NCBI GenBank assembly: GCA_964538625.1
Contig: CAZIGH010000007.1
Location: 1-64,000, forward strand
Length of the DNA: 64,000 nt
Source of the DNA: JAEUHM01 sp964538625
GTDB lineage: Bacteria; Verrucomicrobiota; Verrucomicrobiia; Verrucomicrobiales; Verrucomicrobiaceae
Reading direction: 5' to 3'
Every line of letters starts with the position of its first letter. The first letter of the stretch is position 1. The notes under the pieces are model-generated. The model saw only the letters and a list, made by a program, of their open reading frames with translations, ran no database searches and was not told where the DNA came from. Both the position numbers and the translations under genes were made by a program. Below are positions 37,159 through 45,876 of this stretch, one piece after another.

Positions 37159-38895
37159 ATGAAGCGATTTACCGCCGCATTCCTCCTCCCCACACTGAGT
37201 CTTGGTGCCGCCGACAGCCCGTTGAAAGCGGATTTCAACCAGCACATCAAGCCCATCTTTGAAGCGGCCTGCGTTCACTGCCACAGTGAGAAGAACACCA
37301 AGGGTGAGCTCAATATGGAAACGCTAGAAGGCATTCTCAAAGGCGGCGAGGACGGCCCCGCGCTCGTGCCTGGTGACCCGGAGAAGTCCCCGCTCTACAC
37401 CCTGCTCGTCCTCCCGGAAGACGATGACGACGTGATGCCGCCCGCCAAAGAGGGCCTGCTCGACAAGACCCAGATCGCACTGATTAAGGACTGGATCGCT
37501 TCCGGAGCCAAGTGGCCGGAGGGCGTGAAGCTTCAGCAGACCACGCGGGTGAACTTCGTGAAGCACATTCAGCCCATCTTTGAGCAGAACTGCCTCTCCT
37601 GCCACAACCCAGAGAAGGCGAAGGGGGATTTCATCATGGCATCACTGAAGGAAACCCTGGAAACGGGGGAAAATGCGCCCTGCCTTGTCCCCTTCGACTC
37701 CGCCAAGTCCTCGGTCTATACACTGTGCGCCTTGGACAAGGATGATGATGATTTGATGCCTCCTGCCAAGTCCGGCGGGCCGCTTCCGGCGGATCAGATC
37801 GCGCTGATCAAATCGTGGATTGACCAAGGTGCCACTTGGCCGGAAGACATCACGCTGACAGCAAAAGAAAAATCCAAGTCAGCCACGCCCACGCCAGACA
37901 CCATGGACTTGGTGAAGCGCATCCATGCCTTCATCGTCCAGACCAGCGAGAAGGAGAAAGAGTTGAAGGAATACACCGGTAAGATCCCCAAAACGGGCGT
38001 CAGCTACACCATGGTGCCCATTCAGGGCGGCGAGTTCATGATGGGCAGTCCGGAGACGGAGGCCATGCGCGGAGAGGACGAAGGCCCCCAGGTGAAGGTG
38101 AAGATCAAACCCTTCTGGATGGGACAGAAAGAAGTGACGTGGGATGAATACCAGCCCTTCATGATCACCGCAGTGGATCGCTACAAGGATGGTGCGCCGA
38201 AGAACTTCAAGCCGGATGATAAAATAGAGGATCTCGTCTCCCAACCTACCACGCCTTACACGGAAATGTCCTTTGGCATGGGCACGGACGGCTTCCCCGC
38301 CATCAGCATGACGCAACACGCCGCCAACAAGTACTGCCAGTGGCTTTCCGCGCAGACGGGTCACTTTTACCGCTTGCCTACGGAGGCGGAGTGGGAGTAT
38401 GCAGCCCGCGCTGGCAGCACCACCGCCTACTTCTGGGGGGATGATCCGGCCCAGATCGGAGAGTATGCCTGGTACTTCGAGAACGCACCGAACTATCAGT
38501 ACGCCAAGGTGGGCCAGAAGAAGCCGAACCCATGGGGACTGTACGACATCTATGGAAACGTGGTCGAGTGGTGCCTGGACATGTATGATGAAAAGGGCTA
38601 TGCCACCCTGGCCCAGCAGCCGCAGCCTGTGGATGGCTCCAAGTGGGTCGTCTCTCCCAAGGCCTATCCGCACATCGTCCGCGGCGGCTCCTTTGATGAT
38701 GATGCAGACATGTGCCGCAGTGCCTACCGCCGCGGTTCGGACCCCGAGTGGAAGTCTCAGGACCCGCAGCTTCCCAAGTCCATCTGGTATCACACTGACG
38801 CCAAGTGGCTGGGCTTCCGGATCATCCGCCCGCTGGAGATTCCCACACCGGAGGAGATGTATGCCGCCTGGAACAACGATCCTGCACGAGACTAA
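37159..38895 (+). CDS. Secreted protein with two cytochrome c-type domains fused to an FGE-like domain
   Basis: ATG 37159 gives a signal peptide (MKRFTAAFLLPTLSLGA). Two tandem planctomycete-type cytochrome domains follow: FNQHIKPIFEAACVHCHSEK and FVKHIQPIFEQNCLSCHNPE, each with a haem-binding CxxCH. A linker leads to a formylglycine-generating-enzyme-like domain from about residue 290 (MVPIQGGEFMMGSPETE, RLPTEAEWEYAARAGS, NVVEWCLDMY, IVRGGSF, LGFRI). Just after RGGSF only one cysteine (DMCRSAYRR) occupies the region where true FGEs have a catalytic pair, so sulfatase activation is doubtful. It is divergent from the DUF1501 gene and 14 bases before menB. Confidence 0.85.
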   Translation: MKRFTAAFLLPTLSLGAADSPLKADFNQHIKPIFEAACVHCHSEKNTKGELNMETLEGILKGGEDGPALVPGDPEKSPLYTLLVLPEDDDDVMPPAKEGLLDKTQIALIKDWIASGAKWPEGVKLQQTTRVNFVKHIQPIFEQNCLSCHNPEKAKGDFIMASLKETLETGENAPCLVPFDSAKSSVYTLCALDKDDDDLMPPAKSGGPLPADQIALIKSWIDQGATWPEDITLTAKEKSKSATPTPDTMDLVKRIHAFIVQTSEKEKELKEYTGKIPKTGVSYTMVPIQGGEFMMGSPETEAMRGEDEGPQVKVKIKPFWMGQKEVTWDEYQPFMITAVDRYKDGAPKNFKPDDKIEDLVSQPTTPYTEMSFGMGTDGFPAISMTQHAANKYCQWLSAQTGHFYRLPTEAEWEYAARAGSTTAYFWGDDPAQIGEYAWYFENAPNYQYAKVGQKKPNPWGLYDIYGNVVEWCLDMYDEKGYATLAQQPQPVDGSKWVVSPKAYPHIVRGGSFDDDADMCRSAYRRGSDPEWKSQDPQLPKSIWYHTDAKWLGFRIIRPLEIPTPEEMYAAWNNDPARD

Positions 38896-38909
38896 CACCG
38901 CTCCGCCGC

Positions 38910-39722
38910 ATGTGGACTACCATTGAGACCTTCACCGACATCAAGCTCGAAAAGACGGATGACGGCATAGCCAAAATCACGATCAACCGCCCGGAAGTGC
39001 GCAACGCCTTCCGCCCGCTCACGGTTCAGGAGTTGCTTCGGGCATTTGAAATCGCCCATCAAGCACCGGACATCGGTGTGATCATCCTCACGGGAGAGGG
39101 TGAGAAGGCGTTTTGTTCTGGAGGCGACCAGAAGGTGCGCGGTCATGCGGGCTACATCGGCGGTGACGGTGTGCCGCGGCTCAATGTGCTGGACTTGCAG
39201 AAGAAAATCCGCGGCATCCCCAAGCCCGTGATCGCTATGGTGGCTGGCTACGCCATCGGCGGAGGGCATGTGCTTCATGTCGTTTGTGATCTGACGATAG
39301 CTGCGGACAACGCCCGCTTTGGCCAGACCGGTCCGAAGGTGGGCAGCTTTGACGGGGGCCTGGGCAGCAGCTACCTGGCACGCATCGTGGGGCAAAAGAA
39401 GGCTCGTGAAATCTGGTACCTCTGTCGCCAGTATGACGCGCGGCAGGCTCTTGAAATGGGACTGGTCAATGCGGTCGTTCCCCTGGCTGAGCTGGAGTCC
39501 GAGACGCTGAAGTGGTGCCGCGAAATCCTTCAGCACTCGCCGCTGGCACTACGCTGCCTGAAGTCTGCGCTCAATGCGGACTGCGACGGACAGATGGGAC
39601 TCCTGGACTTGGCAGGGAACGCCACTCTGCTTTACTACATGAGTGAAGAGGCCAAGGAGGGGAAGAACGCCTTCGTGGAGAAGCGGAAGCCGGACTTCAG
39701 CAAGTTCCCTCGCGTTCCGTGA
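38910..39722 (+). CDS. menB: 1,4-dihydroxy-2-naphthoyl-CoA synthase
   Basis: The 270-residue crotonase-fold protein matches MenB closely: NRPEVRNAFRP, the subtype signature GGDQKVRGHAGY, AGYAIGGGHVLH for the oxyanion hole, and GPKVGSFDGGLGSSYLAR. The C-terminus (EEAKEGKNAFVEKRKPDFSKFPR) is also characteristic. It closes the second ring of menaquinone from succinylbenzoyl-CoA. ATG 38910 is preferred since it gives the family N-terminus and does not overlap the upstream gene. No other men gene is present in the window. Confidence 0.95.
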   Translation: MWTTIETFTDIKLEKTDDGIAKITINRPEVRNAFRPLTVQELLRAFEIAHQAPDIGVIILTGEGEKAFCSGGDQKVRGHAGYIGGDGVPRLNVLDLQKKIRGIPKPVIAMVAGYAIGGGHVLHVVCDLTIAADNARFGQTGPKVGSFDGGLGSSYLARIVGQKKAREIWYLCRQYDARQALEMGLVNAVVPLAELESETLKWCREILQHSPLALRCLKSALNADCDGQMGLLDLAGNATLLYYMSEEAKEGKNAFVEKRKPDFSKFPRVP

Positions 39723-39789
39723 GCGCCTCGGATGCGGCGTGGGCGCAGTGGCTTGTTAGTGAGTGAGAGAGCCGCGTGACGCGCCGAAG

Positions 39790-41682
<1,893 letters not shown>

Positions 41683-41722
41683 GTGGTCCCGCTTTAAGCA
41701 AGGCGGATTGGTCTGGGGAGGG

Positions 41723-43552
41723 TCAGGGACTATCCGAAGAGCCTCGCAAGCGGTCAAGGTATTCTTTGCGCCAGGCGAGCACTTGGTGGTGGAGTTCAGA
41801 GATGTGCTCCAGGGAGAGCTCAGGCCGTTTCATTTCCGCCTGGGTGCGCTGAATGAGGTGGTGGAGCCGGGCGGTTCGGAGGGCCTCCAGATCATTTGCT
41901 GCGGAGGCGAGATCACTCTGTGGCAGGGGACGTTGCAGCAGCTGGGTGAGGGCGGACTCTTCCATGGGGGGAAGTGAGGCGATGAAGGCGGAACGGGCGT
42001 GCACGTCCTTTGCATCGTAATGCGCCTGCCACACGCAGCCCAGAAGTTGGGTGCCGGGGAGGTCATGGAGGAGTGAGTCAAGATCCTGCTTTCTCAGCCA
42101 CTCCATGATTTCGGGAATCACGAGTGCCTGCTGGGCCAGAAGCAGTGCGGTCCTGTGTTGGGTGGTGAGGAAGCGCGCGGCTTCCTGGGCTGGGGTGAGG
42201 GCGGCGGGTGCGCTGGCACTCTGCTGCTTTTCCGCCTCACTGCGGGCCTGTCTGCGGACAAAGCTGTTCACCTGCGCGCGGAGGGCGTCTTCACTGAGCC
42301 CGAGCTGCGCGGCGTGGGCGCGGATCATGAAGTCGCGAGCGGAGACGCTGGGGTTCAGCGCTATGGTGACGGCGGTCTGTTCGGCAAGCATGACTTGGCT
42401 GCGGAGGTCGTTGCCCTGGGTGCTGCGCTTGTGGGAGATTTGGAAGTCGAGAAAATCGACGGCTTGTTCGATGACCGAAAGGAAGGCTTGGCCGCCGTTT
42501 TTTTTGATGAAGGAGTCAGGATCTTCGCCTTTAGGAAGCCTGGCCACTTTGACGACGAGGCCGGCAGGCGAGAGGACTTTGAAACTTTTTTCTGCGGCGT
42601 TGTAACCGGCGTTGTCCGAGTCGAAACACAAGATGACTTCGCTGCACTGACGGCGGAGCATTTTGGCGTGGTGCTCGGTGAAGGCGGTGCCTTGCGTGCC
42701 GACGACGTTCTGGATGCCGGCCTCAAAAACGGCCACGGTGTCTAGCTGGCCTTCACAAACGATAGCGCGCGCGGTCTTGGAAATGAAGCGGCGGCTTTTG
42801 TCGAAGCCGAAGAGCACTTTGCTTTTGGAGAAGAGTGCGGTCTCGGGGGAGTTTTTGTATTTTTGCTCCTTGGCATCGGCGCTGAGTAGCCTGCCGCTGA
42901 AGGCGATGCACTCTCCGTTTTCGTTTCGGATGGGGATCATCATGCGGTGGCGGAAGAAGGAATAGCTGCGTCCCTCATCCGTGCGTTTAAGGATGCCTGC
43001 TTCTTCGAGCAGCAGTTCAGAGTAGCCCTTTCCGGCGGCCCAGCGTCTCACCCACATGTCCCGCTCTGGTGCGTAGCCAAGCTGCCAGTTCTTTGCCACG
43101 GCGGAGTTGAAACCGCGGGACTTGAGGTAGTCGCGAGCCGGGGCTGCCATTTCATGCCTGAGTAGCAGGGAGTGGTACCAGGCAGCGATGTCTTCCATGA
43201 GCCGCTTGAGTGCGGCGCGGTGTTTTGCCTCTCGCTCGGTATTGGCGTCCCACACTTCTTCTTCGATGCGGATGCCAGCTGCATCGGCGAGCCGACGAAT
43301 GGCTTCGACGAAGGGAAGTCCCTCGTGCTCCATGAGAAAACGTGCGGCGGTGCCGCTGGCCTGACAACCGAAGCAGTAATACGAATGGTTGTGAGGATAG
43401 ACGTTGAACGATGGAGTGCGCTCCGTGTGGAAGGGGCAGAGGCCGACGTAGTTGGAGCCGTTCTTCCGCAGTTTCACGCTGCGCCCTATGAGGTCCACGA
43501 TGTCCGTGGCGGCCAGTATCTGCTGGATGGTCTCTTCCGGGATGCGGCCCAT
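41723..43552 (-). CDS. dnaG: DNA primase
   Basis: The 609-residue protein has the N-terminal zinc finger with ligands C39, H42, C60 and C63 (GLCPFH ... YYCFGC). The RNA polymerase domain follows (FRHRMMIPIRNENGECIAFSGRLL), with the TOPRIM acidic residues in VCEGQLDTVAVFEAG and ILCFDSDNAGYNAA. The C-terminal helical part would bind the DnaB helicase. It synthesises RNA primers at replication forks. It begins 11 bases after the NusG-like gene and precedes rpoD, echoing the E. coli rpsU-dnaG-rpoD operon with a different first gene. Confidence 0.95.
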   Translation of the reverse strand: MGRIPEETIQQILAATDIVDLIGRSVKLRKNGSNYVGLCPFHTERTPSFNVYPHNHSYYCFGCQASGTAARFLMEHEGLPFVEAIRRLADAAGIRIEEEVWDANTEREAKHRAALKRLMEDIAAWYHSLLLRHEMAAPARDYLKSRGFNSAVAKNWQLGYAPERDMWVRRWAAGKGYSELLLEEAGILKRTDEGRSYSFFRHRMMIPIRNENGECIAFSGRLLSADAKEQKYKNSPETALFSKSKVLFGFDKSRRFISKTARAIVCEGQLDTVAVFEAGIQNVVGTQGTAFTEHHAKMLRRQCSEVILCFDSDNAGYNAAEKSFKVLSPAGLVVKVARLPKGEDPDSFIKKNGGQAFLSVIEQAVDFLDFQISHKRSTQGNDLRSQVMLAEQTAVTIALNPSVSARDFMIRAHAAQLGLSEDALRAQVNSFVRRQARSEAEKQQSASAPAALTPAQEAARFLTTQHRTALLLAQQALVIPEIMEWLRKQDLDSLLHDLPGTQLLGCVWQAHYDAKDVHARSAFIASLPPMEESALTQLLQRPLPQSDLASAANDLEALRTARLHHLIQRTQAEMKRPELSLEHISELHHQVLAWRKEYLDRLRGSSDSP

Positions 43553-43563
43553 GGCTGGCGGCT

Positions 43564-44097
43564 TCAGGGATCAGTGATGAGAAGGCGCGCGGGCTTCTCA
43601 TGCAGGACTTTGTTCAAGGGCAGTTCCACCACGCTATGCCGTCCCAGGAACTCCAGCAGTACACGGACACGCTCCGCACCTGAGAGCATGCGCTCGATGA
43701 TGCCAGTGAGACCACGCATGGGACCCTCTGCTAGGCGCACGGTGTCGCCCACCTGAAGCGCGGGCAAGACTTCCCGCAGCTCGGTGTGATGCATCTCCTC
43801 TTTCAGGCTTGCGATGGCAGCATCTGGCACGGGGACGGGCTGCCCGCCGAACTCGATGACGCGGATGACGTTCTGGGCATGGCGCACGGCGCGCAGGGAC
43901 TGAGCAGGATCAAAGCGGGCGAAGAGGTAGGAGGGGAACAGAGCTTCGACGAACCACACCTTGCCCCGGGTGGTAGCGCGTTGGAAGCGGATGCGTGGGC
44001 AGTATGCTTCCACGCCCGGAAGCGAACGCAGCGCTCCGGCTGCCATGTGCTCGCATTTCGGTTTGGTGTGGATGCAATACCAGGCTTGGGTGTCCAT
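43564..44097 (-). CDS. NusG/RfaH-family transcription elongation factor paralogue
   Basis: The 177-residue protein has an NGN domain (residues 1-105: WYCIHTKPKCEHMAAGAL, YCPRIRFQRA, LFPSYLFARFD) that binds RNA polymerase, and a C-terminal KOW segment (GDTVRLAEGPMRGLTGIIER). The style is RfaH/LoaP-like rather than housekeeping NusG: it lacks the usual central helix and is not next to secE or rplK. ATG 44097 was chosen because the family starts MxxxxWYxIHTKP; the frame upstream runs through a terminator hairpin. It heads the dnaG-rpoD operon. Whether it acts on this operon or on a distant polysaccharide locus is unknown. Confidence 0.85.
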   Translation of the reverse strand: MDTQAWYCIHTKPKCEHMAAGALRSLPGVEAYCPRIRFQRATTRGKVWFVEALFPSYLFARFDPAQSLRAVRHAQNVIRVIEFGGQPVPVPDAAIASLKEEMHHTELREVLPALQVGDTVRLAEGPMRGLTGIIERMLSGAERVRVLLEFLGRHSVVELPLNKVLHEKPARLLITDP

Positions 44098-44145
44098 GGG
44101 TTTGGATTCTCTGACCTGTAGCGCCGAGTGGGAATGATGCACAGA

Positions 44146-44180
44146 CAAAAAACCCGCCGACGCTTTCGGCATCGGCGGGT
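44146..44180 (-). terminator. Intrinsic terminator of the lipoprotein gene
   Basis: On the minus strand ACCCGCCGA (44180-44172) pairs perfectly with TCGGCGGGT (44160-44152) across an 11-base loop and is followed at once by five more T residues and G. It lies 20 bases after the lipoprotein stop at 44201 and ahead of the NusG-like ATG at 44097. The downstream operon must therefore use a promoter inside about 50 bases or rely on read-through. Confidence 0.85.
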
Positions 44181-44200
44181 AAAGAGGGAGCGGTGCCGTT

Positions 44201-45154
44201 TTACGGGTTCGGCTTGGACTCAGGGGCGGGTGCGTTGGCCTGAGGTGGCACGCGGAAGAGTTTGCCGGTGTAGGGGCACTTGACCTCCATGCCGGTGGGC
44301 AGACCAGTTACGTCAACGAGCTGATGCTTCGCGGCGAAGGGGCTATTCACGAAGCCGGGGCGTCCTGCGATGGCGGTGCCAAATGGAATCTCGTTCGCGG
44401 CTGGTGCGCCGGGGGCTTTCACCGGTGCTGGCTGGGAGCCGGCGGCTGCGCTGCCAGAGGTGGAAGGCTGAGGTGACGGAGCGGTGGAAGGTGCTGGGGT
44501 GCTGGGAGGTGGAGTGGTGTTTGCGGCCACCTTCGTCGGCGCGGTGGGTGGTTCTTTCACCAGATTGGAAGGAGGAAGTTGCGGCTGCGGGATGGGCTGA
44601 AGGCCGGGGCTAGGCACACGGGGCAGCGGCGCGGGCGTGGGTGGCGGTGCAGGCGTGTCGTTGGCGGCGATGTTTTGCGTATTCATCTGACCGGCAGCAG
44701 GCACGAGGAAAGGTTTCCGAGTGTAGGGGCAGACGACTTTGGAACCGGTGGTCATGCCGCGCACATCGACGAGCCGCGGAGGATTGGTGTAGGGAGAGCG
44801 CACGTAACCCGCCAGGCCTTCCACGGGTTTAGCCACAGGCAGTGAGGCGGTGGGCAACTGCGATGGCGGTGGCACTACATCAGCAGGCCGCTCTGGCCCG
44901 ATGAGACCGCTGCCAGCCACCACGGGGGCGGGAGTGGTGGGCTTGGCTTGCACCAGTGCGCTATTGGGGCGCACAGCATGGGTGGGCGCAGGGCGGTCTG
45001 AACTCTTGAACTCGCCACGCACTTCGCGAGCGACATACGGGATCAAGCCTTGGGACTGGATCTGCTTCCATGCTTCCTTGGGAGGGAGGCTGCATGATGC
45101 AAGTGTGCCCAGGACGGAAACTCCGAGGGCGAGACGAGTGAGGTGATTAGCCAT
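44201..45154 (-). CDS. Proline-rich lipoprotein with a duplicated CPYT motif
   Basis: ATG 45154 gives a lipoprotein signal with lipobox LASC and the acylated cysteine at C21. The 317-residue product is mostly Pro/Ala/Thr-rich linker. Two copies of one short domain stand out: residues 116-152 (GYVRSPY, RLVDVRGM, VVCPYTRKPFLVP) and 267-302 (GFVNSPF, QLVDVTGL, VKCPYTGKLFRVP). Each has one conserved cysteine in CPYTxKxF. I do not recognise the domain. The architecture suggests an envelope protein that spans or binds the cell wall. It is followed by a strong terminator and is divergent from rlmH across an AT-rich gap. Confidence 0.7.
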   Translation of the reverse strand: MANHLTRLALGVSVLGTLASCSLPPKEAWKQIQSQGLIPYVAREVRGEFKSSDRPAPTHAVRPNSALVQAKPTTPAPVVAGSGLIGPERPADVVPPPSQLPTASLPVAKPVEGLAGYVRSPYTNPPRLVDVRGMTTGSKVVCPYTRKPFLVPAAGQMNTQNIAANDTPAPPPTPAPLPRVPSPGLQPIPQPQLPPSNLVKEPPTAPTKVAANTTPPPSTPAPSTAPSPQPSTSGSAAAGSQPAPVKAPGAPAANEIPFGTAIAGRPGFVNSPFAAKHQLVDVTGLPTGMEVKCPYTGKLFRVPPQANAPAPESKPNP

Positions 45155-45318
45155 GGTGAAGAAGGAGGCTGATTTTTTGAATATCGAGTCGCATTCTGGA
45201 GATTTTTTTAGAATCTGCAAGAACGAGTTTTGTGTTGGCTGAATTATTTTTGCGCCTAATGGCGGGAATTATGATGATTTGACGGTTTTCTTGGGCGTTT
45301 CCCGAGTTATGCTCGGTG
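45155..45318. other. AT-rich divergent intergenic region between lipoprotein gene and rlmH
   Basis: This 164-base gap is clearly richer in A and T than its surroundings (runs at 45172-45178 and 45205-45211) and must carry promoters for both genes. I found no box pair with good spacing. A small hairpin, CCGAG-TTATG-CTCGG (45302-45316), ends two bases before the rlmH ATG, where it could mask the ribosome-binding region. Confidence 0.5.
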
Positions 45319-45771
45319 ATGAAGTGGCACATCGTTGCAGTCGGAAAGCCATCATTATCCTGGGCGCGTGTGGGTATGGATGACTACGTGGGACGCCTGG
45401 CTCGCGTGGCGCCGGTCCGTTGTTCCTTTATCAAAGAGGGTCCTTCTGACGTGGTAACGGACAGGCTGCTTTCCGCTACGGACGGCAGCTTGCGCGTGCT
45501 GATGGATGAGCGCGGACGCCAGATGCGAAGTGTGGAACTTGCCCGTTGGATTGACAATAGGCAACTTGAGGGCTGCAAGGAGGTGAGCCTGCTCATAGGT
45601 GGAGCGAATGGTCACTCCCCTGCTTTGCGCAGCTTGGTCAGGGAGACTTGGTCCCTTTCCCAGTTCACCCTTCAGCATGAGTTGGCTCTCGTTGTGCTGT
45701 TGGAGCAGATTTACCGGGCGCACAGCATTCTGCGTGGTGAACCGTATCATCGCGAAGGAGCAGCAAGATGA
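45319..45771 (+). CDS. rlmH: 23S rRNA pseudouridine-1915 N3-methyltransferase
   Basis: The 150-residue SPOUT methyltransferase starts MKWHIVAVGKPS at ATG 45319; a GTG one codon upstream is less likely. Conserved parts are LMDERGRQMRSVELA, the SAM-binding LLIGGANGHSP and the C-terminal knot segment QHELALVVLLEQIYRAHSI. The end, RGEPYHR, is the family tail. It methylates the pseudouridine in helix 69 of assembled ribosomes. Length is normal, apart from a few extra residues at the C-terminus. A compact hairpin lies just upstream of the start. Confidence 0.95.
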   Translation: MKWHIVAVGKPSLSWARVGMDDYVGRLARVAPVRCSFIKEGPSDVVTDRLLSATDGSLRVLMDERGRQMRSVELARWIDNRQLEGCKEVSLLIGGANGHSPALRSLVRETWSLSQFTLQHELALVVLLEQIYRAHSILRGEPYHREGAAR

Positions 45772-45876
45772 AGAAGCAGACAAATCACTCCAACAGTTGA
45801 ATCGCCTTGTTGAGAACGTTCGCAGAAGGTAGAATCAAGTTTTTGAAAAAGTCTTTCCAACCTCCTCCCGCGTCCT

